Part shown: positions 17,738 to 26,783 of the stretch, piece by piece
Layout: each line of letters starts with the position of its first letter
Position numbering within the stretch: position 1 is the first letter of the stretch
The notes under the pieces: model-generated
Database searches by the model: none
The model's input: the letters and a program-made list of their open reading frames with translations, nothing else
What the model was told of the DNA's origin: nothing
Translations under genes and position numbers: made by a program
Assembly (NCBI GenBank): GCA_013151185.1
Contig: JAADIU010000184.1
Coordinates: 1-37,208, forward strand
Source of the DNA: Planctomycetota bacterium
GTDB lineage: Bacteria > Planctomycetota > Phycisphaerae > UBA1845
Direction of reading: 5' to 3'
Length of the DNA: 37,208 nt

Positions 17738-18679
17738 TCACAACACGCGAATCCAGGCCCGTCGGCGCGTCTCTTCGATAAAACCGCCTTGTGCGTAGAG
17801 TTTTCGCGCCGGTTCGTTGGTGCTATCTACGGCAAGAGTGACGTTCGACAGCCCGAGGCTGCGGGCTCGCTCCTTCGCAAGATTCAACAGCGATTCTCCC
17901 AATCCCTTGCGACGTCCGCGAGGAAGCACGCCCATGTAAACGATTTCCAGTGAACGACTTCCGACAACACACGAGGTGAGCAAGACCGCTGCGGGACGTT
18001 CGCGATCCATCACGACGAAGAACCCTTCCGGGTCAAACACACCCGACGCCTTATGCCCCGCAAACGCATCGCCAGCAGAGCGCATGGGCGTCAGCGCGGG
18101 ACAATCCTGGCTGTCTTCGTACGTTGCTTCCAGACCTTGGATGAACATAGGTTCCAAATCCTCCCGGTAGGTTTCAACCTTCAATCCATCAGGCAGCAGA
18201 CTCTTGCGAATGCCCGGCTTCTCAAGTGATCGCGTCAAATAGATAAGCTCGGCAAGATACTGAAACCCAAGATCGTTGAGCATCCGAGCCCGCCGCGACT
18301 CACCCGGGCGCAGTAAGGTTTGCAAAATGTTGAGCTTACGATCGGCACCGCGCCGAATAGCCGCTTCGAGAATGGCTTCGGTTGAAGAGTCACTCACATC
18401 GTCTGGGGGTAAATGCACCAAGGCGCTGCCGCCCGGTGATTCGACGTAGAGGGCGGCGGTCTGCATCTGGTTTTGAGCATCGAACATCACAAACACGGCC
18501 GCGGCGATGCCGTTTTCATTGGCGAGCAAGTCGAGGTTCCGGCGTTGTGCCTCGACGATGCTGTTGCCCGCCGCCTCGCCGGTCAGGGCAAGGGAGAAAG
18601 CGGCTGGGTAGGCGGGGTTTTCTGGGCTGATGGCTGAAACCGTATGCCCGCCCGTGGATTGTTCGTGATTCTGGGGCAC
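17738..18679 (-). CDS. GNAT-family N-acetyltransferase (MshD-like layout)
   Basis: 313 aa; C-terminal EIVYMGVLPRGRRKGLGESLLNLAKERARSLGLSNVTLAVDSTNEPARKLYAQGGFIEETRRRAW. Confidence 0.88.
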   Translation of the reverse strand: MPQNHEQSTGGHTVSAISPENPAYPAAFSLALTGEAAGNSIVEAQRRNLDLLANENGIAAAVFVMFDAQNQMQTAALYVESPGGSALVHLPPDDVSDSSTEAILEAAIRRGADRKLNILQTLLRPGESRRARMLNDLGFQYLAELIYLTRSLEKPGIRKSLLPDGLKVETYREDLEPMFIQGLEATYEDSQDCPALTPMRSAGDAFAGHKASGVFDPEGFFVVMDRERPAAVLLTSCVVGSRSLEIVYMGVLPRGRRKGLGESLLNLAKERARSLGLSNVTLAVDSTNEPARKLYAQGGFIEETRRRAWIRVL

Positions 18680-18690
18680 TTGAAATCCAG

Positions 18691-18722
18691 CCTATCGCAG
18701 AAACGCCCTATCGTAGAAACGC
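18691..18722. repeat. 16-bp tandem duplication spanning a stop codon
   Basis: cctatcgcagaaacgc|cctatcgtagaaacgc; minus-strand TAG of the 18708-19214 gene lies in the second copy. Confidence 0.85.
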
Positions 18723-19214
18723 ACCGTGTGGAATGCGGCTTGTGAACCCGTCAATGGGCAATTCACAGCGCCCGACGACGACGGCATGGTATGGGCTAGC
18801 CGCGCGCGGATGACGTTGCGCATCCGGGTCCGGGTAGTGTTCCGAGACCTCCACCCGAAGATGCTCGCCGTCCCGCCAAACCCTGTCGATGTGAATGGAG
18901 CATTGTTCGCTCGATGCAGGCCCCATCGCTGCGAGCAGCACCATCTGACTTGAGAAATCTACGTCGAGATCGATCAAGGGGAACTGCGACAAGGTCGGAA
19001 AGTCGTAAATGACGATCCGCAGTGGTTTGGCAATCGTGGAACTATTGTTGGACTTTTGGCTATATACGGTGAATTCCGCGTCTTGCCCCATCCGCTCGAA
19101 CGCCGGCTGAGGGCGCTGTGATTCGGATTGCAGAGAGCATCCAATCAATGATACCAAACAAACCAGATGCAGAAGATTGCGTCGATGGGTGCGATGGGCG
19201 GGTACGCCGCGCAT
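18708..19214 (-). CDS. Putative lipoprotein (PrcB-like C-terminal region, tentative)
   Basis: Lipobox-like LVCLVSLIGCS; FSSQMVLLAAMGPASSEQCSIHIDRVWRDGEHLRVEVSEHYPDPDAQRHPRAASPYHAVVVGRCELP. Confidence 0.65.
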   Translation of the reverse strand: MRGVPAHRTHRRNLLHLVCLVSLIGCSLQSESQRPQPAFERMGQDAEFTVYSQKSNNSSTIAKPLRIVIYDFPTLSQFPLIDLDVDFSSQMVLLAAMGPASSEQCSIHIDRVWRDGEHLRVEVSEHYPDPDAQRHPRAASPYHAVVVGRCELPIDGFTSRIPHGAFLR

Positions 19215-19303
19215 TGTATTCTCCGGCGCAAACCGTCAAAATGCGGTTGCGGCAAGCGAGGCTGCATTTATAATCGCTTGGTTGGCAAGATGATAGGGTT
19301 TTT

Positions 19304-19331
19304 CGGGAACCTGTTGGCGGGAACCTGTTGG
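19304..19331. repeat. 14-bp exact tandem duplication
   Basis: cgggaacctgttgg|cgggaacctgttgg. Confidence 0.9.
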
Positions 19332-19386
19332 ATTGGGCGATACGAACCGGATCAAGGCAGACGGCTTGCGGAGCGATCTCTCTTAC

Positions 19387-19881
19387 ATGAGGCTCTTTTG
19401 CATGGGGCTCCTTTGTGTGGGGTTGCTTTGCATTGGGGTTACGGGCGGCTGCGCGGGGCGCGTTGAGGTTTTGACCCGGCAGCTCGAATCGGTTGATCCG
19501 GCAGAGCGCATTCGCGCGGTCCACGCTGTGGGGACGCAGCGCCTTGATGCGTTGCTTCCCGCGCTGGTCGATCGCTTGGATGATGTCGATGTAGCCGTCC
19601 GAATGTATGCGATTGTGGCCTTGGAAAAAATGACCGGAACACGATTGGGCTACAACTACGCCGGTGAAAGCAGACTGCGTCGGGCATCCGTTACCAAATG
19701 GCGGCGCTTTGTTGAAGATCGCGTTGTTGAAGATCGAGCTGCTAAAAATCGAATAATTGCGGACCCTGCTCTTGATGGCCGAGGCATTACAGCCAAGGCG
19801 TTGGTCGCGGGCGACGGCGCAACCGACGTTGAGAACGCAAACGTCAAAGCCGACAACAAAGAACCCAAACCCGACCGCTAA
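19387..19881 (+). CDS. HEAT-repeat-like putative lipoprotein
   Basis: MRLFCMGLLCVGLLCIGVTGGCAGRVEVLTRQLESVDPAERIRAVHAVGTQRLDALLPALVDRLDDVDVAVRMYAIVALEKMTG. ORF starts at 19333; ATG at 19387 gives the lipoprotein-like signal. Confidence 0.68.
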   Translation: MRLFCMGLLCVGLLCIGVTGGCAGRVEVLTRQLESVDPAERIRAVHAVGTQRLDALLPALVDRLDDVDVAVRMYAIVALEKMTGTRLGYNYAGESRLRRASVTKWRRFVEDRVVEDRAAKNRIIADPALDGRGITAKALVAGDGATDVENANVKADNKEPKPDR

Positions 19882-19941
19882 ACTCGGGCGATACGGAAGA
19901 CTGAATCCCATTCACGGAGTCCGCTTTGAGGCGGGTTGGCC

Positions 19942-20283
19942 ATGGACAATGGTGTGATCAAAGCGTTGAACAAAGGTGACGGCCACGTTGTCTTTTGCCT
20001 CGCGGGCGAACTGACGATCCACAACGCGCCGGGCTTCCACAAATCCGTGCTTGACATGATGACAGAGGCGAATGGAGACTGGGTTTTTGACCTTCAGGAA
20101 GTCAGCTACATCGACTCAGCCGGTGTCGGCACGCTGGTCGATGTCTTTCGCCGCACGAAGAAAAGCGGTGTCCGCATGTCGCTGGTCGGTATGAATCGCC
20201 AAGTCCGCAGCGTTTTTGAAATCACAAAGCTGGACAAATTCTTTCGCATTTTTGAGTCCGTTCAAGAGGCGCTCGACTCGTGA
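19942..20283 (+). CDS. STAS-domain protein (anti-sigma antagonist / MlaB-like)
   Basis: VFCLAGELTIHNAPGFHKSVLDMM...WVFDLQEVSYIDSAGVGTLVDVFRRTKKSGVRMSLVGMNRQVRSVFEITKLDKFFRIF; 4-nt overlap with the downstream permease. Confidence 0.9.
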   Translation: MDNGVIKALNKGDGHVVFCLAGELTIHNAPGFHKSVLDMMTEANGDWVFDLQEVSYIDSAGVGTLVDVFRRTKKSGVRMSLVGMNRQVRSVFEITKLDKFFRIFESVQEALDS

Positions 20284-21149
20284 CCGGTTCTTCGTCGGCT
20301 TCTTCTCCGAAGTTCAAACCGTCGAGAATTCGCCGGTCCATCGAAAGCATCGGTACCCTGGGCGACCAGAGTTTGCGCTCTGTCGGCGGATTTGTGGGCA
20401 GCCTTGGGGCGATGGCATACCTCTTGGTCGACAGCATCCGCTGGGCGTTCAAAGGTATCTTTAGCCGCAAACTGAAATTCGGCTGGCCTGCACTGTTTGA
20501 GCAGATGGTGCGGGTGGGCGTCAAGAGCATTGCCATCGTCGTGCTTGTCCAGGCGTTCATCGGATCGATCCTTGCACTGCAACTCGCCCCAACGCTAGCA
20601 AGCTATGGCCAACTCGAAAAAATCGCCGACGTGGTTGCGATTGCGATCGTGCGCGAGTTGGGACCGCTGATCACAGCGATCGTCCTGAGCGGATATGCCG
20701 GCGCATCCATCGCGGCTGAAATCGGTTCGATGGTTGAAGCTGAAGAAATCAAAGCCCTTCGCGCGCACGCGTTGAATCCGATTCGTTTTCTGATCGTCCC
20801 ACGCTTCATCGCCACGACCGTGATGATTGTCGGGTTGGCGGTGATCGCCGACACCGTGGGGATTGCCGGCGGGATGTTCACCTCGTGGGCGGCACTGGGG
20901 ATTTCGCCCGAGGCGTATTTGGATTCAACCCGAGCCGCCATTGGGGTCAGAGATTTCTTGACCGGTTTGAGCAAGGCTTGCATCTTCGGCATGTTGATTT
21001 CGATGATCGCTTGTTACGAAGGCCTGTCGGTATCGGGCGGAGCGGTGGGCGTCGGTAAAGCGACGACCGCAACCGTCGTGAAATCGATCGTCGCGGTGAT
21101 CGGCATGGACGCTGTGTTTACAACGATTTTCTACGTTTTTGGACTGTAG
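20280..21149 (+). CDS. mlaE: MlaE-family ABC transporter permease
   Basis: GVKSIAIVVLVQAFIGSILALQLAPTLASYG...VVAIAIVRELGPLITAIVLSGYAGASIAAEIGSMVEAEEIKALRAHALNPIRFLIVPRFIA. GTG start. Confidence 0.93.
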   Translation: MTGSSSASSPKFKPSRIRRSIESIGTLGDQSLRSVGGFVGSLGAMAYLLVDSIRWAFKGIFSRKLKFGWPALFEQMVRVGVKSIAIVVLVQAFIGSILALQLAPTLASYGQLEKIADVVAIAIVRELGPLITAIVLSGYAGASIAAEIGSMVEAEEIKALRAHALNPIRFLIVPRFIATTVMIVGLAVIADTVGIAGGMFTSWAALGISPEAYLDSTRAAIGVRDFLTGLSKACIFGMLISMIACYEGLSVSGGAVGVGKATTATVVKSIVAVIGMDAVFTTIFYVFGL

Positions 21150-21159
21150 GGTTTCTGGA

Positions 21160-22053
21160 ATGAACGACGCGGGCGCAGGTCGGGATGTTGTGATCTCTCT
21201 GCGGAACGTGCGCAAATCGTTTGAGGACCATGAGGGCAACGACCACATCGTTCTGGATTCGGTGACGTTCGACATCTATCGCGGCGAAACGCTCGTGGTC
21301 ATGGGCGGTAGCGGATGCGGTAAAAGTACGCTTCTCAACTGCCTGATCGGCGAATACGAAACAAGTGCGGGTGCCATTTTATTTCGGACGCGGGACATGG
21401 ATGCGCTCGCCGACATCGCCGAACTGAGCGAAGATGCGTTCAATTCCATTCGCAAGCGCTTTGGCATCCTGTTTCAAAGCGGGGCGCTGTTTAATTCGCT
21501 CACACTCGCCGAAAACGTCGCCCTGCCTCTGGAAGAACACTCCTACGTCGACCCTTCCATTATCGATATTGTGGTGACGCTAAAACTTCAGCAGGTTAAG
21601 ATGCTCGCCCACCGCGACAAAATGCCTTCACAATTGTCGGGCGGACAAAAAAAACGCGCGGGTTTGGCGCGGGCGACGGCGCTCGATCCGGAGATTCTCT
21701 TTTATGACGAACCGTCTGCCGGTCTCGACCCTGTCACGTCAACCGCGATTGATGAACTCATGATGGATCTGTCGCAAAAACTCCGCGTCACGAGCGTGGT
21801 GGTCACACATGAGATGGACTCGGCTTTTCGAATTGCGGATCGAATGGTCATGCTGGACAAGGGGCGGGTGTTAAAGATCGCCCGTCGCGGAGAATTTGAA
21901 TTGTTACGCGATGCGGACCCGGCTGGGCTCGTCGATTCGGATGATCGTTTGATGAACCAGTTCCTCAACGGGCACGGGGAAGGACCACTGACCGATGCGG
22001 AAGGCCTGAGTGAATTTGAGAAAATGATCAACACGACATCAAGTGGGTACTGA
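21160..22053 (+). CDS. mlaF: MlaF-like ABC transporter ATP-binding protein
   Basis: VVMGGSGCGKSTLLNCL (Walker A), QLSGGQKKRAGLARATALDPEILFYDEPSAGLDPVTS. Confidence 0.93.
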   Translation: MNDAGAGRDVVISLRNVRKSFEDHEGNDHIVLDSVTFDIYRGETLVVMGGSGCGKSTLLNCLIGEYETSAGAILFRTRDMDALADIAELSEDAFNSIRKRFGILFQSGALFNSLTLAENVALPLEEHSYVDPSIIDIVVTLKLQQVKMLAHRDKMPSQLSGGQKKRAGLARATALDPEILFYDEPSAGLDPVTSTAIDELMMDLSQKLRVTSVVVTHEMDSAFRIADRMVMLDKGRVLKIARRGEFELLRDADPAGLVDSDDRLMNQFLNGHGEGPLTDAEGLSEFEKMINTTSSGY

Positions 22054-22071
22054 ATGAGCGGGTACTGAATC
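22042..22071. repeat. 15-bp tandem duplication spanning the mlaF stop codon
   Basis: agtgggtactgaatg|agcgggtactgaatc; TAC TGA present in both copies, same frame. Confidence 0.9.
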
Positions 22072-22111
22072 ACCAAAGCTTCTTTAATCTCAGAGTAACA
22101 GGTCGAAAAAT

Positions 22112-23374
22112 ATGGCGAGAAAAAGAAACACGTTTGCACTGGGCCTCGCGCTTCTGGTGATGTTCTCCGTGTTCGTGGGGTTCCTTTTGTTCATCGGGGC
22201 AAAGGGTGTGTTTCCCCCGAAGACGCACGAGTTTGTCGCACGATTTGGACTGGGCGCCGCGATGCCCGAAATCGTCCCCGGATCGCGGGTCAATTGTTTT
22301 GGGCAGGCGGTTGGCAAGGTGATCGAAACAAAGTTTGTCGAAGCGCCTGACCCGACCGGCAGATCGTCGGAAGACCTCCCGTATCTCGAAGTGCGAGCCA
22401 CGGCGCTGACCGTGCTAAACCTCCGCTCCGACTGCAAGATCGTTTCCACCGGACCGCCGCTCGGTGGCAAGGGCATCATCGAAATCGTGGCTTGCGGTAT
22501 CAGCGACCAACCCTTGACCGACAAGACGGTGCTGTACGGCTCTGTGACCGGGTTTCAGGAAGTGCTGGCAACCGTCACGCGCGAGTTGGACGAGAAGAAC
22601 TCGAAGGGCCTGCTGCGAATGCTCAAGCGGGAGTTTGATGCGGGCGATAAGAATTCGTTGCTGGCTCGCGTTCGCGCATCTTCGATGGATATCAACCGGA
22701 TCACCAAAAACCTGGCGCTGGAGATGTCGCGCGACAAAGAGGGACACCTGCTCGCCAAACTCCATGAAAGCATGGACAAGGTGAACCTCGGCCTTGCGGA
22801 GTTGGTCGCCCTTCTGGAAGAAACCCGCCCACCGCTGGGCCGAACCATCGCCTCGGCTGAGAGCGCCATGTCGAGGATCGATCGCGAAGTGGTGACACGC
22901 CTCTCCGAAGAATTCGACCCTGAGCACAAAGGCGGCTTACTTGCCCATGTGCATACTGCGTTTGAAAAGCTGAATGCCTCGCTCGATGATCTCAACGTCA
23001 TTACCACCAGCGGGAAAGGGGTGGTCGTGCTGAACAGTGCCCGCATCGATGAACTCGTTCAAAACGCATCCGAGGCGGGGATGCTGCTTCGCGGGGGCAT
23101 CAAGGATTTGACATTGCATCCGTGGAAACTGCTCTCCAAGCCCACGCCATCGGAAATGCGGGAGCTGAATACTTTCAACGTAGCCCGCGAATTTGCCGAG
23201 GCTTCGGCGCATCTCGACGATTCGACGTCGCGGTTGAAAGCGATGATCGATATGCACGGATCTTCGATTGACACCAACGATGTCCAGCTTCAAAACATCC
23301 AAGCCGACCTGGCTGACAGCGTCGCAAAGTATCGTGAAGCAGAGCAGGCGCTCTGGAAGCTACTCAACAAATAA
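22112..23374 (+). CDS. MlaD/MCE-domain protein with long helical C-terminal region
   Basis: N-terminal TM then FVARFGLGAAMPEIVPGSRVNCFGQAVGKVIETKFVE...CKIVSTGPPLGGKGIIEI; then ~270 aa of likely helical sequence. Confidence 0.88.
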   Translation: MARKRNTFALGLALLVMFSVFVGFLLFIGAKGVFPPKTHEFVARFGLGAAMPEIVPGSRVNCFGQAVGKVIETKFVEAPDPTGRSSEDLPYLEVRATALTVLNLRSDCKIVSTGPPLGGKGIIEIVACGISDQPLTDKTVLYGSVTGFQEVLATVTRELDEKNSKGLLRMLKREFDAGDKNSLLARVRASSMDINRITKNLALEMSRDKEGHLLAKLHESMDKVNLGLAELVALLEETRPPLGRTIASAESAMSRIDREVVTRLSEEFDPEHKGGLLAHVHTAFEKLNASLDDLNVITTSGKGVVVLNSARIDELVQNASEAGMLLRGGIKDLTLHPWKLLSKPTPSEMRELNTFNVAREFAEASAHLDDSTSRLKAMIDMHGSSIDTNDVQLQNIQADLADSVAKYREAEQALWKLLNK

Positions 23375-23428
23375 CCTACGAATCGGCGGGCACATCGCAC
23401 GCTGCGCCGAGAAACCTTATGGAATCGC

Positions 23429-24574
23429 ATGGCCAAGAAAAAAACAGAGTTTGACGTAATCGTCGCGGGCGCGGGACCAGCCGGTGCCACGGTGGCTGCA
23501 ATATTGGCCAAAGAAGGTTGCTCCGTTGCGCTGCTTGATCGTGAGACGTTTCCGCGTCCCAAGTCCTGCGTGGGATGGGTCAATCCGCGTACCGAAGATC
23601 TGTTGAAAGGTCTCGGGGTCGCGACCAAAAAATTGCTCGCTCGCCCCATCGGTGATGTGATTTTTCACAATGCCAATCTCTCGCAGTATTCGGTGCCAAA
23701 GATGACCGCCTGCCCTGGATATTTTGTCGATCGTGGCGCGTTCGACGAACAACTTGTTCGGGCGGCTAAGAAGGCGGGGGCGCATCTCCTCGAAGAACAC
23801 GACGTATCAGACCTGAATCCTTTGGAGTCCGGTGTCGAGGTGGTTACGTCGAACGGAGAGAGGCTGACGTGCAAGCTGCTGGTGTTGGCTGTTGGCGCTA
23901 CGACGAAGCTGCGGGCGCGCGTCGGGCTGAAGCGATCGGAATCGCGCGGTGTGCGCTGGACCGCGATGGTTGAACAGGTCATCGACACAAAACCCAAAGG
24001 CGCAAGACCCAAAGGCGCTGCGGCGATATCGAGGATGGATATCATTCTTGGTGTGACGCCGGAAAACGGTCTCGCGGTTCTCGCGCGGCAGCCGGATCGC
24101 ATCGCGCTGTTTGTCAATTCGCCGGGGGAGCGGAACTTCATTCGTGATCGATTGGTGGAACTAGCAGCCGCTCTGCGGGCCAGGGAATTTGTTCCCGAGG
24201 GGTTTGCCGTTGACCCGAGTTCGATTGTGTGCGCAGAGTCGTGTCACGACCCAGCGCTTGAGTTGGACTCGCACGTTGGAAAGAACACGCTCACCATCGG
24301 TGATGCGGGCGGATTTGTCGCAGCGGTCAGCCAGGAGGGAATTTATCCTTCGATGTGGTCGGCGCAAATCGCGGCAGACGTGATCCGGGACGCACTGGCA
24401 GGCGATCAATCCCAAGACGCACTAATGACCTTCGACACCCGTTGGCGATTGGCGATGGGCGACTACCTGCGGCCACCCAATACGGATCTGCAATTGCTGG
24501 CTCCGCTGATTTTTTCAAATCAACCGATGACAGACCGAATGGCCAAAGCATTTTTCTTTGGTGAAAACATCTAG
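23429..24574 (+). CDS. Geranylgeranyl reductase-family FAD-dependent oxidoreductase
   Basis: FDVIVAGAGPAGATVAAILAKEGCSVALLDRETFPRPKSCVGWV; GKNTLTIGDAGGFVAAVSQEGIYPSMWSAQIAADVI. Confidence 0.88.
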   Translation: MAKKKTEFDVIVAGAGPAGATVAAILAKEGCSVALLDRETFPRPKSCVGWVNPRTEDLLKGLGVATKKLLARPIGDVIFHNANLSQYSVPKMTACPGYFVDRGAFDEQLVRAAKKAGAHLLEEHDVSDLNPLESGVEVVTSNGERLTCKLLVLAVGATTKLRARVGLKRSESRGVRWTAMVEQVIDTKPKGARPKGAAAISRMDIILGVTPENGLAVLARQPDRIALFVNSPGERNFIRDRLVELAAALRAREFVPEGFAVDPSSIVCAESCHDPALELDSHVGKNTLTIGDAGGFVAAVSQEGIYPSMWSAQIAADVIRDALAGDQSQDALMTFDTRWRLAMGDYLRPPNTDLQLLAPLIFSNQPMTDRMAKAFFFGENI

Positions 24575-24602
24575 GAAGCAATCGCTCGCAGACCGCAAAG
24601 AA

Positions 24603-25085
24603 CTACAACCGGTGAAATGTCACCTCGTCGCGCGCCAAGTCGACCGTCGCGACGGTGTATTCCCGGGCCCGCTGAAGCGCACCGGGATTCACGATCCGAC
24701 ATCGCCCAACGCGTTCATCCCGAGCGATGTGGGTGTGTCCGTGAAAGATGTAGTCAACGGTCGGATTGTTGACCGCCGTGCGAAATGACGGTTCGTGTCC
24801 ATGAAAGACCTGGATCGATTTGCTACCAAGTTCAAGGCGCAGCGGAATCGACTTCGGTGCGTTCAAGCCGACCGTCGCAAGGTACGCCAGCGTCGCTTGA
24901 TCGGGGACGTCGGTGTTGCCCCAAACGAAACGGATATCGCGACCCACCCATTCGTCGAATACCGGAATGCCGCCAACGTCACCACAGTGAATGAGCGCGG
25001 ATGCTTCGTTGCGATCAAAAATCTCCAGCGCAAGTTTCACGCGCTCGACCGATCCGTGGCTGTCGGACATGACGCCGATTTTCAT
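24603..25085 (-). CDS. YfcE/MJ0936-type metallophosphoesterase
   Basis: MKIGVMSDSHGSVERV, IHCGDVG, VWGNTD, FHGHEPS, FHGHTHIARDERVGRCRIVNPGAL. Confidence 0.92.
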   Translation of the reverse strand: MKIGVMSDSHGSVERVKLALEIFDRNEASALIHCGDVGGIPVFDEWVGRDIRFVWGNTDVPDQATLAYLATVGLNAPKSIPLRLELGSKSIQVFHGHEPSFRTAVNNPTVDYIFHGHTHIARDERVGRCRIVNPGALQRAREYTVATVDLARDEVTFHRL

Positions 25086-25720
25086 GGCGCGTCAGTCTCC
25101 GTGCGAATCGACGCGACGACACGGTTCCACACGGCTTGCTCCCGACCGGTCATTCGCCCACCGCCCACAAGGTCGATTGCGTAGGCTGTCGTTTCGGCAC
25201 CCTGCCGATCGACCGCAGCGAGGACCCTGACGTACAAACCAAGCCGATCGCGCAACACATCCACCGGACGATCCACCTTTGCAAAGCTGGCTGGCCAATC
25301 GCCAAAATTCGCCGTGCCAAATTGAACACGACCAAGAATCGAGATGTCGAGGAGGGCGGAATATTGGGCCAGAACATCCCTGCCAACGTCTTCCGCTGTT
25401 TGCATATTTGTGATTTGCATCCTGCGAAATCGCACAGGAGACACATGGCCGGATTCCGAATCATCGTTCGGACTAAAAACGAAGACCTCCGCACCGCGCA
25501 GATCCTCAACCCGGACACCGTCACCCCAGCCGGCAGGCACTCGAAACGAGATACGCCAACCGGGTAGGCGAATTTCCTCGCCCATTGGCATCTGGGTGCG
25601 TTGCGAAATGAAGTAGCCAGCCAGCGCAGAGACGGCTAGGAACGAGCCCATGCCGAAGAGTGCGCCTCTGCGTTTCAGGGTTGAGTGTCGAATGGCAAGA
25701 TCCGCGTGCATCGTTCGCAT
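25082..25720 (-). CDS. Hypothetical protein, N-terminal TM anchor
   Basis: LFGMGSFLAVSALAGYFISQRTQ then soluble region; 4-nt overlap with the downstream phosphoesterase start. Confidence 0.72.
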   Translation of the reverse strand: MRTMHADLAIRHSTLKRRGALFGMGSFLAVSALAGYFISQRTQMPMGEEIRLPGWRISFRVPAGWGDGVRVEDLRGAEVFVFSPNDDSESGHVSPVRFRRMQITNMQTAEDVGRDVLAQYSALLDISILGRVQFGTANFGDWPASFAKVDRPVDVLRDRLGLYVRVLAAVDRQGAETTAYAIDLVGGGRMTGREQAVWNRVVASIRTETDAP

Positions 25721-25892
25721 CCTACGGTTTGAAATCGTGAATCACAACGGTTGACCGATCCCACGCAGACGCCTACATTCAACGCGCGAGCGGGCTTGTT
25801 GGCGCGTGAGCAAATTCGTTTGGCATGTGTGGTGGCTGGGCTGCGTCGGCTTGGGAACCCAACACATGCGAAACCGGCAGGCGTAGACGCCT

Positions 25893-26768
25893 ATGGACGA
25901 GTTCAAACGCTTTTTCTTGCGTGGATTGGCGGCGGTCCTGCCGACCCTGCTGACGATTGCCATCTTCCTGTGGGCGTATCGGCTCGTGGACACCTACCTG
26001 GGACAGCACATCACGCGCGGAATGCTCGGGGTCATGTCTCTCGTGGGGGAACCCTCTGCTGTGAACGCCGAGGAGGACGCGCTGGAATACGGTTCACCGA
26101 TCGACCGATGGATCGAAACGGGCCCTTTGGCTGGCCTGCGTGAGACGGCTGAGTATAACATCATTTCCAGCAATGCTTTAGACAGCCAAGACCCGGTGAT
26201 CGCCCAGCGTGCCGAGCACGCACGCCTCAATGCCTTGTGGAGTATCGCATTTAAGAAGTACAAACTGGGCTTGGTCGGTTTTTTGATTGCGATCATTGTC
26301 GTATACTTCGTCGGGCTTTTCCTGGCGAGCCTCATTGGCCGCACGACGCTCAGGCTTGTCGAGCGCACGGTGAGCCGGATGCCACTGGTGGGTGCGATTT
26401 ATCCAAATATCAAGCAGGTCACTGATTTCTTATTCAGCGAGAAGAAGCTGGAATTTTCGGGTGTGGTGGCGGTTCCCTACCCGCGACAGGGAATCTGGTC
26501 GGTCGGGCTGCTGACGGGTCGCCCCATGAAGGCGATTGCGGCTGCGGCCAAAGATGAATTGGTCACGGTGTTTATTCCGAGTTCGCCCGCACCGGTGACA
26601 GGGTATACGATTACAGTGCCGCGGAGCGATCTTTTGGAACTCGACATCTCCATCGATGAGGCGTTGCGGTTCATCATCAGTGCGGGAGTGGTCAAACCCG
26701 ATACGCAGCTTTTGTTGGATCCCGTCGAAGAAGGTCAAAACGAAATCGCGAAGAGCGAGAGCCAATAA
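25893..26768 (+). CDS. DUF502-family membrane protein
   Basis: MDEFKRFFLRGLAAVLPTLLTIAIFLWAYRLVDTYLG...RMPLVGAIYPNIKQVTDFLFSEKKLEFSGVVAVPYPRQGIWSVGLLTG. Confidence 0.9.
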   Translation: MDEFKRFFLRGLAAVLPTLLTIAIFLWAYRLVDTYLGQHITRGMLGVMSLVGEPSAVNAEEDALEYGSPIDRWIETGPLAGLRETAEYNIISSNALDSQDPVIAQRAEHARLNALWSIAFKKYKLGLVGFLIAIIVVYFVGLFLASLIGRTTLRLVERTVSRMPLVGAIYPNIKQVTDFLFSEKKLEFSGVVAVPYPRQGIWSVGLLTGRPMKAIAAAAKDELVTVFIPSSPAPVTGYTITVPRSDLLELDISIDEALRFIISAGVVKPDTQLLLDPVEEGQNEIAKSESQ

Positions 26769-26783
26769 ACAGGAGACCGTGCA

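Noticed and set aside
19060-19911. 283-aa minus-strand ORF
   Set aside because: Antisense to the HEAT-like lipoprotein gene; its repeated KQPHTKEPHAKEPHVRE is the shadow of the 15-bp repeat on the opposite strand.
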